The translations under genes were made by a program, and so were the position numbers. Positions 1-8,944 of a stretch of 64,000 bases of DNA are shown here, piece by piece. Under the pieces are notes generated by a model. That model was not told the DNA's origin, ran no database searches, and saw only the letters and a program-made list of their open reading frames with translations. How positions within the stretch are numbered: position 1 is the first letter of the stretch; each line of letters starts with the position of its first letter. Origin of the DNA: JBFMAI01 sp040755725 (lineage in GTDB: Bacteria; Planctomycetota; Phycisphaerae; UBA1845; Fen-1342); assembly GCA_040755725.1 (NCBI GenBank), contig JBFMAI010000040.1:310001-374000 (forward strand), read 5' to 3'.

Positions 1-1299
1 GACATCCAGAAGATGATCCGCGCGTTCTACGGTGTGGGCGGCGACGTGCTCCAGGAGATGGTCGCCGAGCAGGGCGAGCTCGAAATCCTCGACGAGCGCT
101 CGGTCGAGTCCGAAGACCTCGACATCCAGATGGCCCAGGAGGCCTCGGTCATCAAGCTGGTGAACGAGATCCTCATCGAGGCCATCGACCAACGGGCCAG
201 CGATATCCACTACGAGCCGTTCGAGAACGACTTCCGCGTCCGCTACCGCATCGACGGCGTGCTGCACATCGCCAACGTCCCGCCGGAGATCGTCCGCTTC
301 AAGAACGCCATCATCAGCCGCATCAAGATCCTGTCGAACCTGAACATCGCCGAGCGGCGTTTGCCACAGGACGGCGGCTTCAAGATCAAGGCCCACGGCC
401 GGGAGATCGACCTGCGCGTGAGCGTGATCCCGATGGCGTTCGGTGAGGGGATCGTGCTCCGCATTCTGGACCGCACGTCCGTGAAGCTGGACCTGCCCAC
501 TTTGGGCATGGAGGGATCGACGCTGGAGCAGTTCCACGAGCTGATACAGCGGCCGCACGGCATCCTGCTGGTAACCGGGCCGACGGGCTCGGGCAAGACG
601 ACCACGCTGTACGCGGCGTTGCGGGAGATTGTCAGTCCCGAGTTGAAGATCCTCACCATCGAGGACCCGATCGAGTACTACCTGGACGGGGTCAATCAGA
701 CGCAGATTCTGCCGAAGATCGGCCTCACGTTCGCCCGCGCGCTACGGAGCTTCCTGCGACACGACCCCGACGTGATCCTGGTGGGCGAGATTCGCGACAA
801 AGAGACCGCCGAGGTGGCCATCAATGCTTCGCTCACCGGCCACTTGGTGTTCAGCACCTTGCACACCAACGACGCCGTCACGGCCACCACGCGCTTGCTC
901 GACATGGGCGTCGAGCCGTTCCTGGTGGCCAGCTCGGTCGAGGCGGTGCTGGCGCAGCGGCTGGTGCGGACGGTCTGCACCCACTGCAAGGAGGAGTGGG
1001 TGCCGGACGCGGCGGCAAAGCTGCCAGCCGACTTCGGGTTGCAGCGCGGCGAGGTCCTGTACCGGGGCCGCGGCTGCAAGGAGTGTCGCAACACGGGCTT
1101 CGCGGGCCGCCGGGCACTGTACGAGCTGCTGGTGATGAACGACGAGCTGCGGGAAATGGTGCTCAACGAAGCCTCCGCGACCCAGATCCAGAACACGGCC
1201 CGCCAGCACGGGCTTGTCCTGATGCGGGAAGAAGGCTGGCGATTGTGCCGCGCCGGCCTGACCACGCCGGCGGAAGTGCTGCGCGTGACGAAGGTGTAG
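1..1299 (+). CDS. GspE/PilB-type secretion or pilus assembly ATPase, 5' truncated by window edge
   Basis: This is a hexameric traffic ATPase that powers type II secretion or type IV pilus assembly at the inner membrane. The frame is open from base 1, so the N-terminal part lies outside the window; about 432 residues are visible against about 550 for the family. The Walker A motif GPTGSGKTT is near visible residue 193 and the Walker B-type DVILVGEIRD near 257. A tetracysteine zinc module follows, with CTHC near 326 and CKEC near 359, which is typical of GspE/PilB and absent from PilT. GspE and PilB cannot be separated without the neighbouring genes. A pseudopilin lies at 37530 but is not linked. 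Confidence 0.93.
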   Translation, partial: DIQKMIRAFYGVGGDVLQEMVAEQGELEILDERSVESEDLDIQMAQEASVIKLVNEILIEAIDQRASDIHYEPFENDFRVRYRIDGVLHIANVPPEIVRFKNAIISRIKILSNLNIAERRLPQDGGFKIKAHGREIDLRVSVIPMAFGEGIVLRILDRTSVKLDLPTLGMEGSTLEQFHELIQRPHGILLVTGPTGSGKTTTLYAALREIVSPELKILTIEDPIEYYLDGVNQTQILPKIGLTFARALRSFLRHDPDVILVGEIRDKETAEVAINASLTGHLVFSTLHTNDAVTATTRLLDMGVEPFLVASSVEAVLAQRLVRTVCTHCKEEWVPDAAAKLPADFGLQRGEVLYRGRGCKECRNTGFAGRRALYELLVMNDELREMVLNEASATQIQNTARQHGLVLMREEGWRLCRAGLTTPAEVLRVTKV

Positions 1300-1572
1300 T
1301 AGATCGGCCGGCCCGGGACGGACGGGCGAAGCTCCGGCCGAGCCGCGCCGCGGGCCAGGGGGCGCGCTCCGGATATCCGACCAAGTCCTCCCGACTCAGC
1401 GGCGGCGGGGCCGTGGAGACCAGGGCGGGCAACAGGGGGTCAGCGAATGGCCCACGGCGGCGCGCGGTGATCGGAAACTCGTCGCGATTCCGGCTGTTGA
1501 TGAGCGCGACCGCGACGCGCGCTCGCTTGCCGGAAACGCCACGTCATGCGGCGCGCCGCTTACAATAGGTTG

Positions 1573-2955
1573 ATGTCTCGCCGCGGGAAGGTCATTGTCG
1601 CGATGTCGGGGGGAGTGGACTCGTCCGTCGCCGCCGCGCTGCTCAAGGAGCAGGGGTACGAGTGCGTGGGCGTTTTCATGCGCGTCGGGGTCGCGCCCGG
1701 GACATCGGCGCTGGGGCCCGGCCCGACGGACGCTTCCGCTCCCACGTTTCCACGTTCCCCCGTTCCCACGTTGCCACGTGGCGACGTCCCTACGTCCGCA
1801 CGTCCCCACCTTGCCACGCCCGGTGCGCGGCGGCTGAAGCACGGTTGCTGCTCCGTGGAGGATGCGCTGGACGCGCGGGCGATCGCGGGCCGGTTGGGTA
1901 TCCCGTTTTATGTGCTCAACTTCCAGGCGGATTTCGAGCGCATCATCGACTACTTCGTGGACGAGTACATTCGGGCCCGGACGCCGAACCCGTGTGTGGT
2001 GTGCAACACACAGCTCAAGTTCGGCAAGCTGCTGCGGTACGCCGACGCGATGGACGCCGAGTTCGTCGCGACGGGGCACTATGCGCGGATCGTGCGGGGA
2101 GATGTGGGGACGTGGGGACGTGGGGACGTAGGGACGTCGCCACGTGGCAACGTGGGAATGGGGGAAGGTGGGAACATAAGTACGGCCCCCCCCACGTCAT
2201 CGACCCCCTGTTCCCCGTCCCCTGTTCCCGGTTCCCCGTTCCCCGTTCCCTGTTCCCTTCCCTCGACCTCTCCCCCTTGCTTCCTCGCCTGTTCCCGCAA
2301 CCTCAGCAAGGACCAGTCCTACGTCCTGTTCGGCATCCGCCGCGACGACTTGCGGCGGTGCCTGTTTCCGCTGGGCGAGATCGCGGACAAGGCGGAAGTG
2401 CGGCGCCTCGCGGCCGACCTCGGCCTGAAGGTCCATGACAAGCCGGAGAGCCAGGAAATCTGCTTTGTCCCCGACCGCGACTACAAGCGGCTGGTACGCG
2501 AGCGGCGGCCGGAGGCACTGCGGCTGGGCGAAATCCGCGACGCCGCGGGAAATCTGCGCGGGACGCACGAGGGCGTCGCGGGCTTCACCATTGGTCAGCG
2601 GCGCGGCTTGCGGCTGGCCGCCGGGCACCCGATCTACGTCACGAAGCTCGACGCGGCGGCGAACACGGTCACGATCGGCCCGCGCGACGAGCTATTGAGC
2701 GGCGGCTTGGTGGCGGAAGAGGTCAACTGGCTGGTTGACGGTCCGCCGGCGGGTCCGTGGTTTCCGGTGACGATCAAGATTCGCCATCAACACACGTCGG
2801 TACCGGGCCGCATTCGCACCACGGAAAACAGGTGCCTTGAAGCCCGCTTCGACGTGCCCCAGCCCGCCGTCACACCCGGCCAGGCCGCGGTGTTCTACGG
2901 CCCCGGCGGCATCGTCCTCGGCGGCGGCTGGATCGCACGGGCGCTGTCGGTCTGA
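1573..2955 (+). CDS. mnmA: tRNA-specific 2-thiouridylase MnmA with two low-complexity inserts
   Basis: The enzyme transfers sulfur to U34 of Lys, Glu and Gln tRNAs in the cytoplasm, using ATP. The PP-loop motif SGGVDSS is at residues 12-18, NPCVVCN at 139-145 (catalytic Cys144) and SQEICF carries the second catalytic Cys, Cys297. The product is 460 residues, against about 360-380 for the family. The excess is two in-frame tracts of CCCACGT/GTTCCC-type repeat: one between GVFM and HGCCS (about 1700-1835), the other between HYARI and SKDQSY (about 2098-2300). Both fall where the family has variable loops, and all core motifs are intact. ATG 1573 gives the usual N-terminus; an in-frame ATG at 1546 would add nine residues. 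Confidence 0.93.
   Translation: MSRRGKVIVAMSGGVDSSVAAALLKEQGYECVGVFMRVGVAPGTSALGPGPTDASAPTFPRSPVPTLPRGDVPTSARPHLATPGARRLKHGCCSVEDALDARAIAGRLGIPFYVLNFQADFERIIDYFVDEYIRARTPNPCVVCNTQLKFGKLLRYADAMDAEFVATGHYARIVRGDVGTWGRGDVGTSPRGNVGMGEGGNISTAPPTSSTPCSPSPVPGSPFPVPCSLPSTSPPCFLACSRNLSKDQSYVLFGIRRDDLRRCLFPLGEIADKAEVRRLAADLGLKVHDKPESQEICFVPDRDYKRLVRERRPEALRLGEIRDAAGNLRGTHEGVAGFTIGQRRGLRLAAGHPIYVTKLDAAANTVTIGPRDELLSGGLVAEEVNWLVDGPPAGPWFPVTIKIRHQHTSVPGRIRTTENRCLEARFDVPQPAVTPGQAAVFYGPGGIVLGGGWIARALSV
1741..1818. repeat. Family E low-complexity repeat (CCCACGT units), copy inside mnmA
   Basis: The tract is a run of imperfect 7-9 base units built on CCCACGT and TTCCCACGT. It lies in frame inside mnmA. The same units recur at 2098-2176, 14091-14190, 45064-45104 and 45345-45415. 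It has no spacers of unique sequence, so it is not a CRISPR array. Confidence 0.85.
2098..2270. repeat. Family E low-complexity repeat, second copy inside mnmA
   Basis: The first half (2098-2176) consists of GGGGACGTG units, the complement of those at 1741. The second half (about 2204-2266) is a run of GTTCCC/GTTCCCC units. The same GTTCCC run precedes CCCACGT units at 45345-45415, so the two unit types appear to belong to one composite element. Confidence 0.8.
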
Positions 2956-2990
2956 CGCGTCCAACGTGCCGTATCCTTAATCAGCGGAAC

Positions 2991-3066
2991 GGGAGGGCGA
3001 GCCTTCCGGCGCGCCGCGGCTCGGGAGGCCCGGCACGCCGGGATTGCCCTCCCATGTCGCACGACT
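2991..3066 (-). repeat. Family A palindromic intergenic repeat, copy 1
   Basis: A GC-rich element of about 75 bases bounded by GGGAGGGC and its complement GCCCTCCC (3046-3053), followed by ATGTCGCAC. The interior contains a GCCGCGGCTCGG-type segment. It sits between mnmA and the 3' end of tsaB, so it may fold in both converging transcripts. Related copies are at 10033, 12228 and 41081. Confidence 0.8.
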
Positions 3067-3078
3067 GCACGCGGTGAT

Positions 3079-3813
3079 TTAGCTCGCGGCTTCCCGTCGC
3101 TGGCGGGCCTCGGCGCGGCGGCGCTCGAAGACCTCTTCGCACTCCGGCGGACGGAGATAGAGCGGGACAATTTCCGCCGGTGAGCAAGACCGCCCGGCTG
3201 CGGCCCGTTGGCGCGTGAGCGCGAGCACGTGGCGGGCGTCGGGACGCGCATACTCATCGTCCAGCAGGTGCAAGCCGGCGTCGCGCAGCGTCGTCGCCCA
3301 AGTTGCCGCGCCGTCGCCGGCCACCCAGCAAGGTCGTGGTAGGTCCGCCAACCAACCGGTCGCCTCCACTCGCGCCGCATCGCGCACGACGCGATACTCG
3401 CCGACGTCATCGCGCTCGAACAACGCGGCCAGGAGTTGTCCGCGCTTGATGTCGTGGATCACCGCCACACGGTGCGGGCGGTCGGGATGCTCCAGGGCAT
3501 TGCGGGCAATGACCGCCAGCGTCGGTACGGCGACCACGCGACAGCCGGTTGCCGACTGCCATGTGCGGGCCAGCGTGGCCGCCACGCGCAAGCCGGTGAA
3601 GCTGCCCGGCCCCTGCGAGAAGGCGACGACGCCGACGTTCGCAGGGGCTACGCCGGCTTCGGCGAGCAGATCGCGGATCGTCGGCAAGAGCTCGGTCGTG
3701 TGGGGTTGCTCGGCCGCCAGCGCCCGCCAACCCAGCACGGCGTCACCGCGGCCCAGCGCCACGCTGCCGCGCCGCGTCGAAGTCTCCACCGCGAGCATCA
3801 CGTTATCGTTCAC
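3079..3813 (-). CDS. tsaB: tRNA threonylcarbamoyladenosine biosynthesis protein TsaB
   Basis: TsaB is the inactive ASKHA-fold partner of TsaD, and scaffolds the TsaBDE complex that forms t6A37 on ANN-decoding tRNAs. The N-terminus MLAVETSTRRGSVAL matches the family's first phosphate-binding strand (usually LAIDTS). GPGSFTGLRVAATLA near residues 68-82 is the diagnostic TsaB signature. At 244 residues it is slightly longer than the usual 220-235. The C-terminus contains PLYLRPPE, the common terminal motif. It converges with mnmA across a family A repeat. The ATG start gives the expected N-terminus. Confidence 0.93.
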   Translation of the reverse strand: MNDNVMLAVETSTRRGSVALGRGDAVLGWRALAAEQPHTTELLPTIRDLLAEAGVAPANVGVVAFSQGPGSFTGLRVAATLARTWQSATGCRVVAVPTLAVIARNALEHPDRPHRVAVIHDIKRGQLLAALFERDDVGEYRVVRDAARVEATGWLADLPRPCWVAGDGAATWATTLRDAGLHLLDDEYARPDARHVLALTRQRAAAGRSCSPAEIVPLYLRPPECEEVFERRRAEARQRREAAS

Positions 3814-4095
3814 ACGGGCATTCTAACGCCGGCCACGGGTCGCACGGGCCGGCGAATCGGCGGTTGCAGGCGATTACGATCGACTCACGCCACGGCGACT
3901 CGGTAGGCCGAAGTCGGACTCGAGCGAGGCGACACGGGGCTGGGGTGGTTCCTGCCCGGGTCCAGGGTCGTCCGGCAAAGTCGGGCTAGTCATGCACGGG
4001 GTGCCTGCCGAACTCCGGGGCGCGCTAGCGTGGATTCGTAGGCGAGACGCAGGTATGAGGCGCCGGCGCTGACAAGGAGAGGGCGTCCGGGACGG

Positions 4096-4557
4096 ATGGG
4101 GGTCACGGTGATCGACGTGGTCATGGTCGTGGGAGCGGTCGGCGACAGTTGCCTGACGCCGCACGTGGTCAACCTCACACCGCCAAGTCCCTCGTACACG
4201 CGGTCGGATACGACGTGCAATCGCGGCAACGGCGGCGCCGGAATCGCGTGCCTGCACGGGTTTGACGGCGGCCAGGACACGGTCTACAAGCTGGTCGTCA
4301 GCGGCGGGCCGGTGCGCGTCAATATCAGCCTTAACGAAGGCACCGGGGGCACGGGGCGGTTGCGCATGGCGCTTTCGGAGACCTGTCCCCCGAGCGGCGA
4401 CTGCCTCACCGGCCGGCACGTGCTCCGCGACGTGCGGCTGGAGCCCGGCGTCCACTACTTGTGGATTGACTCGTGGCCCGTTGCAAAGACGGGTGGCGGC
4501 TGGACCGATTGCGAGCTGTACACGGTGTACATCGCGGGCAGCGTCCTGGCGCCGTAG
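4096..4557 (+). CDS. Small uncharacterised protein, orphan extracellular-type domain
   Basis: The product has 153 residues and I do not recognise a named family. From residue 17 it reads like one domain of planctomycetal surface proteins: GDSC, then TTCNRGNGG, then FDGGQDTVYKL and a beta-rich C-terminus with four further cysteines, resembling the pre-peptidase C-terminal type. The first 16 residues are hydrophobic but lack a positively charged n-region, so the signal peptide is doubtful. An in-frame stop at 4039 prevents extension upstream. AGGAGAGGG lies 13 bases before the ATG, which is far for a ribosome binding site. It may be a remnant of a larger secreted protein. Confidence 0.5.
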   Translation: MGVTVIDVVMVVGAVGDSCLTPHVVNLTPPSPSYTRSDTTCNRGNGGAGIACLHGFDGGQDTVYKLVVSGGPVRVNISLNEGTGGTGRLRMALSETCPPSGDCLTGRHVLRDVRLEPGVHYLWIDSWPVAKTGGGWTDCELYTVYIAGSVLAP

Positions 4558-4620
4558 AAGCTATCTAAAAACCCGGGTCCACAGGGACGAGTGATTAGAG
4601 ACAACGGCTCTTGAGTGCCC

Positions 4621-4690
4621 ATCAGAACCCCGCACGCCAGTGCGACGGCTCCGCGCCCCAGCACTTGCGTGGGGGGTTCTGTTAGGAGCT
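4621..4690. repeat. Family B hairpin repeat, copy 1
   Basis: The sequence begins ATCAGAACCCCGCACGCCAG and ends CAGCACTTGCGTGGGGGGTTC. It shares the CCCCGCACGCCAG and CACTTGCGTGG blocks with copies near 18711 and 5791. It lies between the gene ending at 4557 and the convergent GNAT gene. There is no T-run, so it is not a typical terminator. Confidence 0.65.
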
Positions 4691-4785
4691 GTTACCCACG
4701 AACGAGCCCTCCCCCAACCGCTCCTCGCCACAGCGAGTCGGTCACCACGGCGACCTGAAAGGGAGGAGAGCCAAGGATAGCGCCT

Positions 4786-5670
4786 CTAGCAAGGGCCATC
4801 GCCGAAGCGGACTGTGGGGCCCGCGTCGCGTGGACGCGGCCCCCGCGTGGCCAGGCCGTCCATGGGATAGTCAACGTGGGTGTACCCCCGGCTGCGCGCC
4901 AGGGCGAGCGCCACGTCGGCGAGGGCGGGCAGAGTGGCGTCGTGCGGCACGCGGAGGGCAAACGTGCGCTCACCCGGCCGGTCCGTGGCCACGCTCACAA
5001 ACGCCGTCAGCCGCCCCCCCTGGCACGCTCCCAGTAGCCCGCACGCACCGCGCTCCTGGTGGTCGAGTAATTCCAACGTGAATGACTCCGCCCCGGCTGC
5101 CGACTGCTCCAGGGGCACGCGGGGGTCGGCCCCGGGTCGAAACTGGAGCAGGGCCACCATCGCCGGCCAGTCCGCGCGCGTGAGCGGGCGCACGGTGGTC
5201 TCTCCCCGCAACCCATCGTACGGGCTGCCGGTCACGGCGCGGCCGAGTCGCCACAGCATCGGCGGCTCACCCGGTGCCGCGGCCGCTCCGGGCAACGGGG
5301 CGAATCCGAACCCGGCGTACACGTGCTCGCCGATGTCCGGTCCCCCGCGCAGGAACAACCACTTGCCTCCGATCATGTCGAACCAGGTTAACGCCGTCGT
5401 GACGACGAGGCGGGCATGACCCCGCCGGCGATGATCGGGATGCGTGAAGCACGGCCCCAACAACCCCACCGGACCGCACTTGTGGACCCCGGCGCAACTG
5501 ACCACGCGGCCGCCAATCGCGAGCAGCGCGTAAGCGTCCTGCGCCCCCGGTATCCCAGCCACCAGACGGCACTGGAGGTTCCGGAGTGTTCCGCTGCTCA
5601 GTTCGTGCAGCAACGCCTCCAGGGCCGGCCAGCGAGCGGCGGCCGGGGGGATGATCAGGATCGGCTTCAT
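4786..5670 (-). CDS. GNAT-family N-acetyltransferase
   Basis: The 294-residue protein carries a GNAT acetyl-CoA-binding signature near residues 70-88, LLGPCFTHPDHRRRGHARLV, equivalent to motif A (V.P..RG.G.G..L). The second half looks like a degenerate second GNAT fold, with TVRPLTRADWPAMVALLQF starting a fresh alpha/beta unit near residue 160. This suggests a tandem GNAT or the double-fold arrangement of Eis-like enzymes. The substrate cannot be told from sequence. It stands alone, flanked by family B repeats on both sides. The start ATG follows a weak ribosome binding site. Confidence 0.75.
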   Translation of the reverse strand: MKPILIIPPAAARWPALEALLHELSSGTLRNLQCRLVAGIPGAQDAYALLAIGGRVVSCAGVHKCGPVGLLGPCFTHPDHRRRGHARLVVTTALTWFDMIGGKWLFLRGGPDIGEHVYAGFGFAPLPGAAAAPGEPPMLWRLGRAVTGSPYDGLRGETTVRPLTRADWPAMVALLQFRPGADPRVPLEQSAAGAESFTLELLDHQERGACGLLGACQGGRLTAFVSVATDRPGERTFALRVPHDATLPALADVALALARSRGYTHVDYPMDGLATRGPRPRDAGPTVRFGDGPC

Positions 5671-5790
5671 GGCGGTGCCTACAAGCGAGACGGTGGAGCC
5701 GGCACCCCGGCGCGCGGGGCGCGCGAGTCATGGTACTCAACGCCGGTGCGCTGTCCACCCGATCCACGTAATCGCGCCGACGGCCAGCGC

Positions 5791-5848
5791 TCATCAGAAC
5801 CCGCACGCCCGCGCGGGGCAAAGTGGACCACCACGCGCACGCCGGGGC
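5791..5848. repeat. Family B hairpin repeat, copy 2 (divergent)
   Basis: It begins TCATCAGAACCCGCACGCCC and continues to GGACCACCACGCGCACGCC. The opening block matches the copy at 4621, while the hairpin part is poorly conserved. It lies upstream of the GNAT gene and downstream of the metalloprotease-like gene. Confidence 0.5.
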
Positions 5849-5896
5849 CTGGCGGCAGCCCTCCGAAGCTGCCGTATGCTCCCTAGTGCGTGGTGC

Positions 5897-8800
5897 TTAG
5901 CGCGCCGTCAACTCGAGCAGCCGCCACGGATCGATCAGGAACGTCGCGGTCCCCTCGCCGGCATGGAGCCGCAGGCACAACCCCAGGGCAACACCGGGCT
6001 CCAACGGCCGGCCCCCCGCCGGTCGTGGCACGGTGAGCCTCAGCACCGGCATACCAGCGGGCAGGCCCGCAACGGGGGCCGTCAGGGCCCCGAGGAGCTC
6101 GCCTTGGCCTCCATCGACACGCCGCAACACCGGCGGCTTCCCCGCCAGCCACTCTAGCCGTGCCCGCGCCGTGACGTTGTCCCGGCCGATGAACCACCCG
6201 TCATTGTTGAAGTCCACGGAGGCGACCACTTCCTTCGTCGCCCCGGTCAACGCCACGAGCAGGTGCAGGTGGTCCTTGTCATACGCTCCCGCCACAAACG
6301 CCTCGCCGCCGGAACCGCTCATCGCCCCGATCCGCGCGAACACCTCAGGCGCCGGCGCTGCCGCCTCGGCGGGGGGCGCCACGGCCGGAAGGTTGGTCGT
6401 CACCGCGAAAGCCGGATAGGGATCCTCGAGGTCCGGCACCCCATCGGCGTCACTGTCGGCCTTGGCCGGGTCCGCGCTGCGGAACGGTCCCGCCATCAAT
6501 TCCCGCAAGTCATCGAGCCCGTCGCTGTCGGTGTCCAGCTTGGCCGGATCGGAACCGAAGCGCTGCTCATCCAGCGGCAACGACGCATCGGCGTCGGGCA
6601 GACCGTCGCCGTCCGCGTCGGCCACCGCGCGCAAGGTCCCGTAGGCCAGCCGCAGCCAGTTCATGCGGTCGGCCCGCCGGCACAGGAAGGCGTTGCAATC
6701 CCAGTGTTCTCCAAAGCGGCCGACGTGGACCGTACCGTCGGGGTGATTGAGCCACCAATCGGGCATTCCCGATCGCTCGAAGTACATGTCGAGCTGGTGA
6801 CCCCATTCGTGCACCAGGAGCCAGGCTTGCCCGTGGTTCCACAGGGCGTAGCCGCTGTACGCCCAGTCCGTGAGGCCGCCGCCCCCGACGACCCCCTCGT
6901 CGTCCGATGCCGCCGCATCGAAGCCCGCGAGCGGGTGAACCACCACCAGACTCTCGTCCGGCCCGAGCGGCGGTAAGCCGCGGCCCTCCCGGGCCTCGTT
7001 GACAACACGTCGCCCGTCGGCGGGCGGCACCCAACCGCCGGCGACGGTGACTTCAACCTCGTCGATCACGAGCACGTCGATCTGGAGATTCAGGATGGCG
7101 TGGCTGTTGATGTAGTAGAACCGCCGCACACGCTCCAGCTCGCGGGCGAGCCGCGCAGCCAGCCCCGCCGACGACACCTTGAGCTCCCGCCCGCTCTCGT
7201 CGCGGGCCCGCGCGAAGACGGCCACGCGGACGGGCATGTCAACCACGTAGGTATGGCCGACCGGCGGCTTGGTGGGCAACGCATAGGCGGGCAGCGCTTC
7301 CGTCGGCACGGCCGGCCAGGCGGCGCACACCGGCTCAAGTTGCCGCACCAGCACGCGGCCGTCGGTCGCCCGCGTCTCGGCCGACGTGGCCACCGCCGGC
7401 GAGCCGTCCACCTTGGTCATCGTCAGGCGCACACCGCCCCCGTCGAACCACTCAAACGTCGGCAGTTTCTCGACGAACTCCGGCGGCAGGAGCAGGACGC
7501 GGTCGTAGCCGCCGTCCGAGAGGAAGTAGCGTCCGCCGGGACCTTCGCACGCGTGCAGCTCCGATGACAACCCGCCGAGGGCGTGACCGGTGAAAACATT
7601 GATCGGAAGACCGTCGGCGGTCATGACGCGCAGGGCGCCCCGTGGAGCGTAGTACTCGTGCGGACCGGCCAGCAGGAGCCGCCCCTGCCGGTCAATCCGG
7701 ATCGACGATGGGTTCGGCAGCCACGGCCCGTGCGTTACCCACTGCCACTGGTTGGCGGTCGCGTCGTAGCGGTACACGACGTAAGTGTGGTTCTCGCGGT
7801 CGGTCACAAACACGCGGCCGTCCGGGGCCGCCGCGATGCCGCCGGGACGCCCGAACAGGCCGGCCCGCTCGGCCGCAGGCGGGTCATAGGCGTTGAACGT
7901 GCCCCGCTGCCCGTACGCCAGCCGCTCGGCTCCCGCAGGGTCGAAGACGCGGAGCCCGGGCAAGGCGGCGTCGACCACGAAGAGGTAGCCGCCGGGACCG
8001 ACCGCCAGGGCGGTGCCTCGCATGGCGTCGTGCCGGACACAGGGGCCGTCGCCGATCTGGTGCAGCATCGCGTCGAAGTGGTAGATCGCGGTGCCGCGCT
8101 CCGCCAGCACATACACGCCGACCGGACTGCCCCAGGCGTCCACACTGTCCGCGGCCAGCGCGACCGGTGCCAGCTCGGGCCCGCGAATCCCGCGCACCTC
8201 CGCCACGTACGCCCGCAGCCCGACACTGCCGTCTTCGTCATAGGTCACCAGGAACTTGGGCCCGGCCCGCAGCGCCACCAGCCGCCGGCTGTTGCCCACG
8301 AGGTCGAGGATGCGGCTGTGGTTGCCTCCCGGGTGTATGCCGTCCAGCTCGGCCACCTTGGCCGCGCGCAACTCGCACCGGACAAACGTGTGCGGTCCTC
8401 CGCTGGATTGCAGGCCCACGAAGCCGGCCGCCACGTTCGTCGCGACGTTCGTGGCCACGCGCGTTCCGTTGTGATACACGTTGAAGGCCAGATTGTCCGG
8501 ATCCACCGCGACCGCCAACTCCTGCTCGGCGGTCCCGGGGTCGGTGATCCGCGCGTCGCCGGCGTATTCGAACTCCCCCCACGCGCCGAAGCGACCCCAG
8601 AGGATTCGCCCGCCTGGGTCGCAGCGCACCAGCATCCCCCCGTCCTTCCGATCATGCTGCGGCAGCGCGAACACCAACCCGCCGCCGTTGAAACTCGAAT
8701 CGGGTTTGAAGCGAACGGAAAAGTAGAACGCCCCTTCGGGGGACGCCGCAGCTTCGGCGGCCACGGCAAGGCAGTCGAACGCCGTCTCGGACTGCCGCGC

Positions 8801-8944
8801 GGCACCCGGCGCGAAAGTCCAGCGCCCCACAACGGCGCGCCAGCGGTCGGCGGCGTGGTCGTCAAAAGTCTCGATGAAGCCGGCGGGCAAGGTGGCCTGA
8901 CACAGCAGCAGGGCCGCGGGCATCAGCAGGCTGATTGTCGGCAT
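5897..8944 (-). CDS. Large secreted multidomain protein with HEWGH metalloprotease-like centre
   Basis: The protein has 1015 residues and starts with a short signal peptide (MPTISLLMPAALLLCQATLPA). In order, it has a concanavalin/LamG-like N-terminal domain, six-bladed propeller-like repeats (for example DGRVFVTDRENHTYVVYRYD and LRIDRQGRLLLAG-type strands), and a central region with LVHEWGHQLD near residues 710-719. HEWGH is an HExxH zinc site. Next come thrombospondin type 3-like calcium repeats (DADGDGLPDADAS, DTDSDGLDD, DSDADGVPDLEDPYP) near 775-840, and a C-terminal CBM9-like beta domain with VDFNNDGWF. The architecture suggests an extracellular enzyme acting on glycan or protein; no specific family is certain. 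The open frame continues upstream, but the signal peptide fixes the start. Confidence 0.7.
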   Translation of the reverse strand: MPTISLLMPAALLLCQATLPAGFIETFDDHAADRWRAVVGRWTFAPGAARQSETAFDCLAVAAEAAASPEGAFYFSVRFKPDSSFNGGGLVFALPQHDRKDGGMLVRCDPGGRILWGRFGAWGEFEYAGDARITDPGTAEQELAVAVDPDNLAFNVYHNGTRVATNVATNVAAGFVGLQSSGGPHTFVRCELRAAKVAELDGIHPGGNHSRILDLVGNSRRLVALRAGPKFLVTYDEDGSVGLRAYVAEVRGIRGPELAPVALAADSVDAWGSPVGVYVLAERGTAIYHFDAMLHQIGDGPCVRHDAMRGTALAVGPGGYLFVVDAALPGLRVFDPAGAERLAYGQRGTFNAYDPPAAERAGLFGRPGGIAAAPDGRVFVTDRENHTYVVYRYDATANQWQWVTHGPWLPNPSSIRIDRQGRLLLAGPHEYYAPRGALRVMTADGLPINVFTGHALGGLSSELHACEGPGGRYFLSDGGYDRVLLLPPEFVEKLPTFEWFDGGGVRLTMTKVDGSPAVATSAETRATDGRVLVRQLEPVCAAWPAVPTEALPAYALPTKPPVGHTYVVDMPVRVAVFARARDESGRELKVSSAGLAARLARELERVRRFYYINSHAILNLQIDVLVIDEVEVTVAGGWVPPADGRRVVNEAREGRGLPPLGPDESLVVVHPLAGFDAAASDDEGVVGGGGLTDWAYSGYALWNHGQAWLLVHEWGHQLDMYFERSGMPDWWLNHPDGTVHVGRFGEHWDCNAFLCRRADRMNWLRLAYGTLRAVADADGDGLPDADASLPLDEQRFGSDPAKLDTDSDGLDDLRELMAGPFRSADPAKADSDADGVPDLEDPYPAFAVTTNLPAVAPPAEAAAPAPEVFARIGAMSGSGGEAFVAGAYDKDHLHLLVALTGATKEVVASVDFNNDGWFIGRDNVTARARLEWLAGKPPVLRRVDGGQGELLGALTAPVAGLPAGMPVLRLTVPRPAGGRPLEPGVALGLCLRLHAGEGTATFLIDPWRLLELTAR

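Noticed and set aside
1741..2270. CCCACGT repeats considered as a CRISPR array
   Set aside because: Units of 7-9 bases abut each other with no spacers and no cas genes. They are low-complexity repeats.
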